Shown here: positions 1-5,623 of the stretch, one piece after another
Numbering within the stretch: position 1 is the stretch's first letter
Layout: each line of letters starts with the position of its first letter
Source of the DNA: Chitinivibrionales bacterium
GTDB taxonomy: Bacteria > Fibrobacterota > Chitinivibrionia > Chitinivibrionales > WJMI01
NCBI GenBank assembly: GCA_014729595.1
Contig: WJJU01000707.1
Location: forward strand, 1 to 6,689
Reading direction: 5' to 3'
DNA length: 6,689 nt
Program-made: the position numbers and the translations under genes
Notes under the pieces: generated by a model
The model's input: the letters and a program-made list of their open reading frames with translations, nothing else
Database searches by the model: none
What the model was told of the DNA's origin: nothing

Positions 1-567
1 GCCCACCAGGATCTTCGTGGCGGGAGACTTGTCTTTTACCGCTTTGACAACCTTTTCCATGTTAACCATCGTAGTGGTAAGCAGTGCCGAGAGTCCGAGA
101 ACACAACCGGGATTATTTTCGATCGCCTCAAGAAATTTCGCTTCGGAGACGTCTACTCCCAGGTCGACCACCTCCCAGCCTCCGCCTTCAACGATCATCC
201 CGACAAGATTTTTCCCGATATCATGAAGGTCGCCGGCAACCGTACCTATTACGAAAACACCCTTTCGTTTGACGGCGCCCGATTGGAAGTGCGGTTTAAG
301 GTGGGCCATACCGGCTCCCATCGCCTTTGCCGCCATAAGGACGTCGGGAACGAATACTTCGTTCTTACGAAATTTTTCACCGATCTTTTTCATGCCGACA
401 ACAAGGGCTTCGCCGAGAATATCCTGTGCGTCGATGCCTTCGTCGAGTGCTTGCCGGGTAAGCTCATCGGCACCCTCTTGACCCTTAAGATCAGGGGGGA
501 ACGGCGAGGCTTTGTTGATTTTACCGCGTTCAACGCAGACGGCGATTTGTTCGAGTAGATTACTCAT
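1..567 (-). CDS. Methyltransferase cognate corrinoid protein (B12-binding), C-terminus cut by window edge
   Basis: This frame encodes 189 residues and has no stop before base 1, so it is incomplete. Residues about 1-90 match the helical cap of B12-binding proteins, with the typical string GMKKIGEKF followed by VFVPDVLMAAKAM. Residues about 102-189 are the Rossmann-like cobalamin domain. It carries the base-off signature D113-x-H115-x-x-G118 (GDLHDIGKN), where the histidine is expected to be the lower cobalt ligand, and the later S-x-L motif (GLSALLTTTM, S160 and L162). Family members of the MtbC/MttC/MtaC type are usually about 210 residues, so some 20-25 residues are missing. Such proteins carry a methyl group between a substrate-specific methyltransferase and a second methyltransferase in the cytoplasm. 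The substrate cannot be told from this part. The ATG at 567 is supported by AAAGAGGT six bases upstream (573-580). The gene follows the GntR regulator by 40 bases and is probably co-transcribed with it. Confidence 0.93.
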   Translation of the reverse strand, partial: MSNLLEQIAVCVERGKINKASPFPPDLKGQEGADELTRQALDEGIDAQDILGEALVVGMKKIGEKFRKNEVFVPDVLMAAKAMGAGMAHLKPHFQSGAVKRKGVFVIGTVAGDLHDIGKNLVGMIVEGGGWEVVDLGVDVSEAKFLEAIENNPGCVLGLSALLTTTMVNMEKVVKAVKDKSPATKILVG

Positions 568-607
568 GGACGACCTCTTTTCTGGTTAGTGTAGTTGTAT
601 AGTGGCC

Positions 608-1693
608 CTATGTTTTTCTTATGACAATTTCCGGCTGCACCACGTATTGGCAATATTCGGTGCTTTCGCCGTGTATGGTGCGCTCCAGTATATCCATGAC
701 CCTTCCGGTCATCTCTTCGCTGTGCGGATCAATCGACGTGATTGCGGGAGTGAAGTAACGCGCCGGTTCGGTATTGCCGTAGCTGACGAGAGTACACTCT
801 TCGGGAAACGAAATACCTTCATTTCGCAACCTTCCTACTATTCGAATAGCATTGCCGTCGTCACAGCAAAAGAAACCCCCGACATCGTTGGCCTTGACGA
901 ATTCTTTGTCGATCCGGCTCATTCGATCAATTACGAGCGGTGCGGTACCGGCACGCTCTTCGCGCATAATTTCGCGGTATGTCTCTTCCATTATTTCTTG
1001 CACGAGGTTTCTTTCGAGCCAAACTTGATTGCGGACGAACGCGATTCGCCGGGGGGTACGCTCGAAAAGGTAACGGAGGGCGCGCTTTACGCCAAGATCA
1101 TAGCTTTGGATAACATACGGAAAAAAAGAGCCGGTGACGGTATGATCGATCAACATCACGAAACTCTCTCGTCCGCACAGACGTCCATAAAAGTCGGCGG
1201 TGCGGGATTCATCGAGGGTGGGAGCTACAATCACCGCTTCATACTGTTCGCCCACGAGCCTTCCCACAAGACGAATCTCCTCTTCCCAGCTGTTGTAACT
1301 CAGAAAATGGCGAAATTGGCGGCCATGACTCCAGGCGCGTGTCGCAAGCTGCTCCAGAAGGTACTCATAGTGGTATGAGTAGAAGGGCACCACGACCCCC
1401 CAAATGCGACGAATGGGTTTTCGATCGGCGATGAACGATCCCATGCCCGCCTTTTGTACGATTAGCCCTTCATCGGCAAGAACTTTCAGCACCTTTTTCG
1501 CCGTCTCTCGAGATACGCCGTGGTGCTCCTGGATCCGGCTAATGGAATCGATGCGCATGCCGGGCGAGAGTATGCAAGACACTATTTGATCGCGGTATGC
1601 TTGAGCCACCCGACGATACAGCGGCGTAAACGCTTTTGCCGGATTCTTTGTTTCGTGATGTGCGGCGGCAAGAGATGTCGGACCGTTATCCAT
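608..1693 (-). CDS. GntR-family transcriptional regulator with LacI-type (periplasmic-binding-like) sensor domain
   Basis: This is a 361-residue protein. Residues about 23-90 form a GntR winged helix-turn-helix: it opens with PLYRRVAQAYRDQI, continues through GVSRETAKKVLKVLADEGLI, and ends in the wing GMGSFIAD. Residues about 97-361 resemble the LacI/GalR sensor domain. Landmarks are RIWGVVVPF, the EAVIVAP strand, YDLGVKRALRYL, RRIAFV, GGFFCCDDGNA, EGISFPEE and the ending TPAITSIDPHSEEM. This arrangement is that of the AraR-type GntR subgroup, which normally binds a small ligand such as a sugar and releases DNA. The ligand cannot be read from the sequence. The ATG at 1693 is the first start downstream of a strong promoter, with a weak AGAG ribosome-binding site. 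The product is likely to control the downstream corrinoid gene and may control its own promoter. Confidence 0.92.
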   Translation of the reverse strand: MDNGPTSLAAAHHETKNPAKAFTPLYRRVAQAYRDQIVSCILSPGMRIDSISRIQEHHGVSRETAKKVLKVLADEGLIVQKAGMGSFIADRKPIRRIWGVVVPFYSYHYEYLLEQLATRAWSHGRQFRHFLSYNSWEEEIRLVGRLVGEQYEAVIVAPTLDESRTADFYGRLCGRESFVMLIDHTVTGSFFPYVIQSYDLGVKRALRYLFERTPRRIAFVRNQVWLERNLVQEIMEETYREIMREERAGTAPLVIDRMSRIDKEFVKANDVGGFFCCDDGNAIRIVGRLRNEGISFPEECTLVSYGNTEPARYFTPAITSIDPHSEEMTGRVMDILERTIHGESTEYCQYVVQPEIVIRKT

Positions 1694-1730
1694 AATACTC
1701 TGTTCTATTGATGAAGATCACTTAGTGGGT

Positions 1731-1759
1731 AATATAAGGGATAAGGGGAGCAAAGTCAA
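1731..1759 (-). promoter_or_regulatory. Sigma-70 type promoter for the GntR regulator operon
   Basis: On the minus strand TTGACT (1754-1759) is followed by exactly 17 bases and then TATATT (1731-1736). Each box differs from the consensus by one base. Transcription would begin near 1724, giving a leader of about 30 bases before the ATG at 1693. Three tandem ATCAC units lie just upstream (1771-1785), where an activator or repressor could bind. No experimental support is available. Confidence 0.7.
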
Positions 1760-1770
1760 CCGATAAATTA

Positions 1771-1785
1771 ATCACATCACATCAC
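1771..1785. repeat. Three tandem copies of ATCAC upstream of the regulator promoter
   Basis: The pentamer ATCAC occurs three times in a row and is followed by one further A. On the minus strand it reads as repeated TGTGA-like half sites, about 12 bases upstream of the -35 box. The position suits a transcription-factor binding site, but the factor is unknown and a simple short repeat is also possible. Confidence 0.5.
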
Positions 1786-1809
1786 AGCATAAGGGAGGCG
1801 AGGAGGACG

Positions 1810-1962
1810 GTGCAACGTTTCACGACGCTCTCCGGAAGCCGAAAGATGGTATATGCCGCGGTTGGTGGTACAATAATAGTGGAGGGAAGGGCGGCGGCGA
1901 GAGCCGATATGTTCGTTTTAGTGGCGATGCCGAGGCGTAGAGCGGCTTCCGGCCCAAGCTAG
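1810..1962 (+). CDS. Possible small protein of 50 residues, unrecognised
   Basis: A GTG at 1810 opens a 50-residue frame that ends at TAG 1960-1962. An AGGAGG lies at 1801-1806, but it ends only three bases before the start, which is closer than usual. A weak plus-strand promoter can be drawn further upstream: TTGATG at 1708, 16 bases, then TAATAT at 1730. It would overlap the minus-strand promoter. The predicted peptide is basic, with a short hydrophobic patch (YAAVGGTIIV) and a second one (MFVLVAM). No family is recognised. Chance is a serious alternative, because the frame lies between two convergently read minus-strand genes and has no visible partner. Confidence 0.15.
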   Translation: MQRFTTLSGSRKMVYAAVGGTIIVEGRAAARADMFVLVAMPRRRAASGPS

Positions 1963-1982
1963 GCTTTTGTGGGAGGAGCGGG

Positions 1983-3038
1983 TCAACTATCATCGGCTAT
2001 AACTCGATTTCGGCCGCTGCTTTTTGCGGCGTAGAGCGCTCGATCCGCCTTGCGAAAGAAAAAATGCTCGTCTTCGCCGACAGCAAACTGGGCGACCCCA
2101 ATGCTCATGGTTAACGTCATTTTTTTCGGCGAGCCCGAGGTGCGGGTGTCAATTTTATTCGCTCGAACCCGGGCGAGTATGTCTTCCCCCAACCGCCGAG
2201 CTTCCTCCAGTGGCGTATGTGGAAGCAGTATTGCAATTTCGTCGCCGCCGTACCGCACCGCAACACCTTCGCCTTTGACCGCTTCCTTTATGATTCCCGA
2301 AACGGCCCGCAATGCCTCGTCGCCCACGAGATGCCCGTGTCGGTCATTGAGTTGCTTGAAATGATCGATGTCGCACATAATGAGGCTCAAGGGGGCGGAT
2401 TGACTTGTCGCGGCATGCACGTAGTGCGAGAAAATGGAATCAAAGAAGCCCCGGTTGTGAAGTGAAGTCAATTTGTCGGTGTTGGCTTCCCGGGTCTTGA
2501 TTTCCAACTCTTGCATCAGCTTTTTGAGTTCCCGCGGGACTTTGGTTCCGGCCATATTAAGCGCCAAGATACATTCAATATCGCCGGGTTTTCCACTAAT
2601 AATGACTCCATTTGACAGGACATTGGGGAAAAAGATATCGCCCAGCACGACCACGGGGGAATTGTGGGTCAGCGTTCCCACTTTTTTCTCGAGTTCAACG
2701 ACGGTTCTCCCCACGGCGACGTTGAGCAGTTCTTTGCAAAACTCGCTCAAGTCGCGCAACGTCATTTCCTTTTCGAATTGCCCCAAGAGTTTGGCCGCGA
2801 CCGCGGGTGTTAATACGAGGATATAATCCCCCTGTATTACTCCTGAGACATGGCTGTAGACAACCATTTTTTGAGCAAATTCAGAGGGCGGCTCCGTAAC
2901 CTCGCCTAATAAGGGTAAGTATTGCACCCCCGTGACGTCGGTAATTGTTTGCGCGACTGCTTTAGCAAAGTGAACGGCGTTTTCGCTAATTGTGTCCTGA
3001 GATGCAGATTCGGTATCAAAACCCGCCCGCGCTTTCAC
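1983..3038 (-). CDS. Diguanylate cyclase with N-terminal CheC/CheX-type phosphatase domain
   Basis: Read from GTG 3038 the protein has 351 residues; the longer frame from GTG 3146 has 387. In the 387 numbering, residues about 55-200 form a CheX-like domain containing E139-LL-N142, the E-x-x-N signature of CheC/CheX aspartyl-phosphate phosphatases, with a proline at 164. A short linker containing LKKLMQELEIKTREAN follows. Residues about 222-387 are a GGDEF domain, with DKLTSLHNRGFFD, the metal and substrate region CDIDHFKQLNDRHGH, and the active loop R-Y-G-G-D-E-I at 298-304. The domain should therefore make cyclic-di-GMP from two GTP. The RxxD inhibitory site expected at 291-294 reads KGEG, so product inhibition at that site is probably lost. 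The 3038 start is preferred because GAGGAG (3045-3050) precedes it by six bases, whereas 3146 has no clear ribosome-binding site. No membrane segment is seen, so the protein is probably cytoplasmic. Confidence 0.93.
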   Translation of the reverse strand: MKARAGFDTESASQDTISENAVHFAKAVAQTITDVTGVQYLPLLGEVTEPPSEFAQKMVVYSHVSGVIQGDYILVLTPAVAAKLLGQFEKEMTLRDLSEFCKELLNVAVGRTVVELEKKVGTLTHNSPVVVLGDIFFPNVLSNGVIISGKPGDIECILALNMAGTKVPRELKKLMQELEIKTREANTDKLTSLHNRGFFDSIFSHYVHAATSQSAPLSLIMCDIDHFKQLNDRHGHLVGDEALRAVSGIIKEAVKGEGVAVRYGGDEIAILLPHTPLEEARRLGEDILARVRANKIDTRTSGSPKKMTLTMSIGVAQFAVGEDEHFFFRKADRALYAAKSSGRNRVIADDS

Positions 3039-3044
3039 GTAGCG

Positions 3045-3050
3045 CTCCTC
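3045..3050 (-). promoter_or_regulatory. Ribosome-binding site that decides the GTG 3038 start
   Basis: GAGGAG, within the longer AGAGAGGAG, stands six bases before GTG 3036-3038 on the minus strand. No comparable site precedes the alternative GTG at 3144-3146. This is the main argument that the first 36 codons of the longer frame are leader rather than protein. Confidence 0.65.
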
Positions 3051-3056
3051 TCTGTC

Positions 3057-3081
3057 AAAAAAAACACCCTCCGGGGCTTGT
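3057..3081 (-). terminator. Terminator-like hairpin with T8 tract just before the CheX-GGDEF start (possible attenuator)
   Basis: On the minus strand ACA-(AG bulge)-CCC pairs with GGG-TGT around a CGGA loop (3064-3081), and the hairpin runs straight into eight T residues (3057-3064). This is the shape of an intrinsic terminator, with a short stem. It ends only seven bases before the ribosome-binding site, so it cannot simply close an upstream gene without also stopping the cyclase transcript. A conditional attenuator is a reasonable reading. Confidence 0.45.
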
Positions 3082-3093
3082 GAATGACCGGCG

Positions 3094-3123
3094 CCTCTTT
3101 GGGGCGTCTGCGCCCCTTTGAGG
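3094..3123 (-). other. Stable leader hairpin with symmetric internal loop
   Basis: CCTC-AAA-GGGGCG, loop CAGA, then CGCCCC-AAA-GAGG on the minus strand. Six GC-rich pairs and four outer pairs are separated by a 3x3 internal loop. Its 5' arm GGGGC could instead pair with GCCCC of the next hairpin (3073-3077), which gives mutually exclusive folds. Read on the plus strand it is followed by TGTTTTT, but no plus-strand gene ends here. Confidence 0.5.
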
Positions 3124-3277
3124 TGTTTTTGGTTAGTTTGAGCCACTATACCGGATTTACCATTCCTAGAGGGCGGCCCCCACGCAAAGCCTCGGATCCA
3201 AGATTGCTGAGGTTGACCTGCATTTCGACCGAAGCATTAATTTTCGCAAGCCCGGAGAACAAGTCCAGCCGCTTATT

Positions 3278-3307
3278 AGTATACTATGCCGGCGCGCCGC
3301 ACGTCAT
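3278..3307 (-). promoter_or_regulatory. Candidate promoter for the CheX-GGDEF gene
   Basis: On the minus strand ATGACG (3302-3307) is followed by 18 bases and then TATACT (3278-3283). Four of six bases match the -35 consensus and five of six the -10. The spacer contains the perfect palindrome CGGCGCGCCG (3290-3299), and the -10 box lies within another, TAGTATACTA (3277-3286). Transcription would begin near 3271, leaving a leader of about 230 bases. Confidence 0.35.
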
Positions 3308-3359
3308 CATCTTTGTAGCCGTGAAATGAGGGGCTTTCCGGCAAGACACCGTAGCGTTA

Positions 3360-3707
3360 TTATACTACAAAATATGTCTCCGCGCCGTGATGAATAAACC
3401 GATTCACCATTTCAATTATTATACGGCGGGATTCCGGAAAACTCAATCCTAAGGGCTTGCAGGTTTGTTCACGCAACTGTATAATTACGTATACATCACC
3501 GTTTTGCGTTGAAAATATTCTTAAGGCGGGAACATTTTTGTCGCTCGGCGATGTGAAAGCACGAGGAAGGGCGAGAGAAAGTGATGGAAGAATCGTCGGT
3601 TCCGGTATCAGCTTTATCGACAAGTATTGAGGTCGGAGGTTTTGGCGTGCCCTAACAGGCCTGTCACCGGTCGGCTCATAAAACGAAGAGGACTTACCGA
3701 TATACAT
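3360..3707 (-). CDS. Doubtful hypothetical protein, 115 residues
   Basis: An ATG at 3707 opens a 115-residue frame ending in TAA at 3360; a GTG at 3755 would lengthen it by 16 residues. No family is recognised. The second half looks protein-like: strand-like RIFSTQNGDVYVIIQL, then a helix-like PESRRIIIEMVNRFI and a final hydrophobic TYFVV. Against it, neither start has a ribosome-binding site. In addition, its ATG and the ATG of the divergent HDOD gene share the single tetranucleotide CATG (3705-3708), so each promoter would have to lie within the other gene. It could be a small real gene with a later start, a decayed gene, or chance. Confidence 0.3.
   Translation of the reverse strand: MYIGKSSSFYEPTGDRPVRARQNLRPQYLSIKLIPEPTILPSLSLALPRAFTSPSDKNVPALRIFSTQNGDVYVIIQLREQTCKPLGLSFPESRRIIIEMVNRFIHHGAETYFVV
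3655..3664. repeat. Perfect 10-base palindrome upstream of the HDOD gene
   Basis: ACAGGCCTGT is self-complementary and centred about 46 bases before the ATG at 3706. Its place suits an operator, but no family of binding protein can be named from it and a single short palindrome can arise by chance. Confidence 0.3.
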
Positions 3708-5472
3708 GACCGCGCAAAAGATTGCCTCAATATTTATAATGGTACAAAACAGCACCGAACGGGAGGATATTGAGCGATGTCTTTCGCCTTATCCTTTCAC
3801 GCTAATATTTGCTTCCCCAAGCTATCGAAGCTACATCAAGACGCTGCAGTACAATCCGGATGCGCTTGTTGTTGAGTTGCCGAAGGCATGTTCGGATCAG
3901 TTGCACTACATTCAGTCGATAAAACAGCATCGGACCGCTCAAACAATTCCGATCATTAGTTTCGGCAGTGAAATCGATCCGGCGGTCAAAGACAATTTAA
4001 GCAAAATCGGGGTAAGCCACTACTTTGAGCGCCCAAACCATCTGGCGGGTATAGAAATGGTCGTGCGCTCGATTCATCCCGCATCCTCGGTTTCCGAAAA
4101 ATCGGAGGTGAGGGACGTTAAGAATGAGAACGGCACCGGGAAGCTTCTTCAAAGCAGCGCCTCGGCCGGCGTAAAGATATCGAGTATGTTGAATCGGGTC
4201 ACCAGACTGATGGCGTTTCCGCATACCGTCCTAAAAATACTTAAACTTACTTCGAACGATAACGCCGGTGTCAGGGAGCTGGCCAAGGCAATCGAGGCCG
4301 ACCCGGTGATCGCGGCAAAGCTTATCAAAGTGTGTAATTCCGCGGCATATCGTTCTCGTGGCCGGGACACTACTACAATTAAAGATGCCCTCGTTCGAAT
4401 TGGATTCAACGAAACCCGACGCATCGCAATGAGTATGTCGGTAATGAGGGTTCTGGGGGAAGAGGACGCCAGTGCGGGATTCAACCGCATTGAATTTTGG
4501 AAGCATTGCATTTCCACCGCCGTTATCGCACGATTGGTGGCGGAGTCAATGGGTGACGTGGATGCGGACGAAGCGTTTTTATGCGGTCTGCTTCACGATT
4601 TTGGGATCATTTTGCTCGATGAATTCTTCCCTAAAATATTCAGGGATGCATTATCGGCGACAACCGATAAAGGGGGGCATTTCTCCGAAGAATTGGAAGA
4701 GCAGATCGGATTCAGTCATAGCGCGATAACACAGCGACTGTTCGTACATTGGAAACTGCCGGAATCCATTTGCGAGGGCATAGCATATCGGAAAGTGCTC
4801 TCGGAGAGGCCCCTAGAATTAAAAAAGGCCGGCGAGAGGCTCGCACTCTGCGTCGCACTGGGGACTACGATTGCAAAAACCCTCGCGTTGGGTGCAAGTT
4901 GCGACCATTTTGTCGTTCCAATGCCCAACTGGATGTTTGCCGGTGCGGGTATCCCGGAGGGGCTTACGCCGGCGTTGCTCAAACAAATCGATGTCGGCCT
5001 GCAAACGTATCGTGAATTCAACAAGGTAGGTGTTGTTGATGACGACGGCTCACCGCAACATTATGGATCCACGCCGCTTGTAATCGGAGTGGCGCGATTA
5101 ACCGATGCGGTTTTCTTTGCCCCCGAGCATTATTGCCGGGCTACGGGCAACATAGTGGAGCAGATCATGCGGGAAGACATTGAAGTGGAGAACAACTCGT
5201 TTGATGCGATTATTATAGCGGCAAACCGCTTCACCACCGAGTCCATGGTGGAGCCGTTCACCAGGGTGCCGAGAAAGCGGAGGGGTTCGCGAGACGGAGG
5301 CAAAGCGGAACTGGCGCCCATCATCTTTTTACGCGAACGTGAAGCGTCGAATCAGCTAAGCGAGATCCGCAACGCGATTTTTCTTTACGAAGACCTTGAT
5401 CTGAGGCATATCGATCTCGCATTGGCGACGCTTGTACAGGACGGTATGCTTACGGAGAATTCGATTGGGTGA
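3706..5472 (+). CDS. HDOD-domain signalling protein with degenerate receiver-like domains at both ends
   Basis: This protein has 588 residues. Residues about 1-125 have receiver-like spacing, but they lack the acidic pair (VQNST), have Glu in place of the phospho-acceptor Asp (PDALVVELP, E57), and have Arg in place of the conserved Lys (YFERP). Residues about 155-365 are the HDOD domain, with FPHTVLKILKLTSND, IEADPVIAAKLIKVCNSA, the central TTIKDALVRIGFNETRRIAM and GLLHDFGIILLDEFFP. The HD pair (H297, D298) and H267 are kept, but the family is normally regarded as non-catalytic. Residues about 455-588 suggest a second receiver-like fold: strands PLVIGVA, FDAIIIAAN, APIIFL and NAIFLYEDL, again without an acceptor Asp. 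HDOD proteins usually act as scaffolds in signalling. ATG 3706 is the first start after an in-frame stop at 3679; GAGGA at 3688-3692 stands rather far from it. No membrane segment is seen. Confidence 0.9.
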   Translation: MTAQKIASIFIMVQNSTEREDIERCLSPYPFTLIFASPSYRSYIKTLQYNPDALVVELPKACSDQLHYIQSIKQHRTAQTIPIISFGSEIDPAVKDNLSKIGVSHYFERPNHLAGIEMVVRSIHPASSVSEKSEVRDVKNENGTGKLLQSSASAGVKISSMLNRVTRLMAFPHTVLKILKLTSNDNAGVRELAKAIEADPVIAAKLIKVCNSAAYRSRGRDTTTIKDALVRIGFNETRRIAMSMSVMRVLGEEDASAGFNRIEFWKHCISTAVIARLVAESMGDVDADEAFLCGLLHDFGIILLDEFFPKIFRDALSATTDKGGHFSEELEEQIGFSHSAITQRLFVHWKLPESICEGIAYRKVLSERPLELKKAGERLALCVALGTTIAKTLALGASCDHFVVPMPNWMFAGAGIPEGLTPALLKQIDVGLQTYREFNKVGVVDDDGSPQHYGSTPLVIGVARLTDAVFFAPEHYCRATGNIVEQIMREDIEVENNSFDAIIIAANRFTTESMVEPFTRVPRKRRGSRDGGKAELAPIIFLREREASNQLSEIRNAIFLYEDLDLRHIDLALATLVQDGMLTENSIG

Positions 5473-5623
5473 TGCACCGTGTTCGTCATGCTCACCGTGC
5501 TGGAATAGTCGGTGGATTTCGGAGCGCAATGATGATACTATGAATAAAAAAAAAGCGGTGAAATCATATATCCTTTATCTTTGACCCTTCGGCTTTGCCG
5601 GTTTACGAGAGGAGTGATGGTCT
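5473..5623 (+). promoter_or_regulatory. Upstream region of the CheX-CheY cluster
   Basis: These 151 bases separate the HDOD stop from the CheX-like gene. They contain two direct copies of CACCGTG (5475-5481 and 5493-5499), a run of nine A residues (about 5545-5553), and a small hairpin CGGC-TTT-GCCG (5590-5600) just before the ribosome-binding site. TTGACC at 5581-5586 resembles a -35 box but has no good -10 at the right distance. No sound intrinsic terminator was seen, so transcription from the HDOD gene may continue into the cluster. Confidence 0.35.

Larger units (their letters stand above)
1694..1982. other. Intergenic region between the GntR regulator and the CheX-GGDEF gene
   Basis: These 289 bases contain the regulator promoter and the ATCAC repeats at the regulator end. 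Nearer the cyclase gene there is a perfect 10-base inverted repeat, CCGGAAGCCG at 1832-1841 and CGGCTTCCGG at 1943-1952, with about 100 bases between the arms. No convincing intrinsic terminator for the cyclase gene was found after its stop at 1983. The doubtful small frame at 1810-1962 lies here. Confidence 0.6.
3039..3705. other. Long intergenic and leader region between the CheX-GGDEF and HDOD genes
   Basis: This 667-base stretch has no confident gene. Reading from low to high coordinates it holds the attenuator-like hairpins (3057-3123), a hairpin CCTCGG/CTGAGG at 3190-3212 that follows CACGCAAAG, the candidate minus-strand promoter with palindromes (3277-3307), and a doubtful minus-strand frame (3360-3707). 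The palindrome ACAGGCCTGT at 3655-3664 lies about 40 bases before the HDOD gene and could be an operator for it. No strong plus-strand promoter for the HDOD gene was found. Confidence 0.5.

Noticed and set aside
223..558. Plus-strand frame of 111 codons opposite the corrinoid protein
   Set aside because: The minus strand encodes a clear B12-binding protein with the DxHxxG motif across the same bases, so this is an antisense shadow.
602..1378. Plus-strand frame of 258 codons
   Set aside because: It is a shadow of the GntR regulator on the opposite strand. The regulator has recognisable domains along its full length, and this frame has none.
3094..3130. Hairpin followed by TGTTTTT read as a plus-strand terminator
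   Set aside because: No plus-strand gene lies upstream of it, so a leader structure for the minus-strand cyclase is the simpler reading.
3084..3329. Plus-strand frame of 81 codons in the long intergenic region
   Set aside because: It has no ribosome-binding site, its composition is rich in Arg and Pro without domain-like patterning, and it covers the hairpins and promoter-like sequence of the minus-strand leader.
5475..5499. Two copies of CACCGTG after the HDOD stop, first considered as a terminator
   Set aside because: The copies are direct rather than inverted, so they do not form a stem, and no T tract follows.
5545..5553. Run of nine A residues before the CheX-like gene, considered as a minus-strand terminator
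   Set aside because: No GC-rich stem precedes it on the minus strand and no minus-strand gene ends there.
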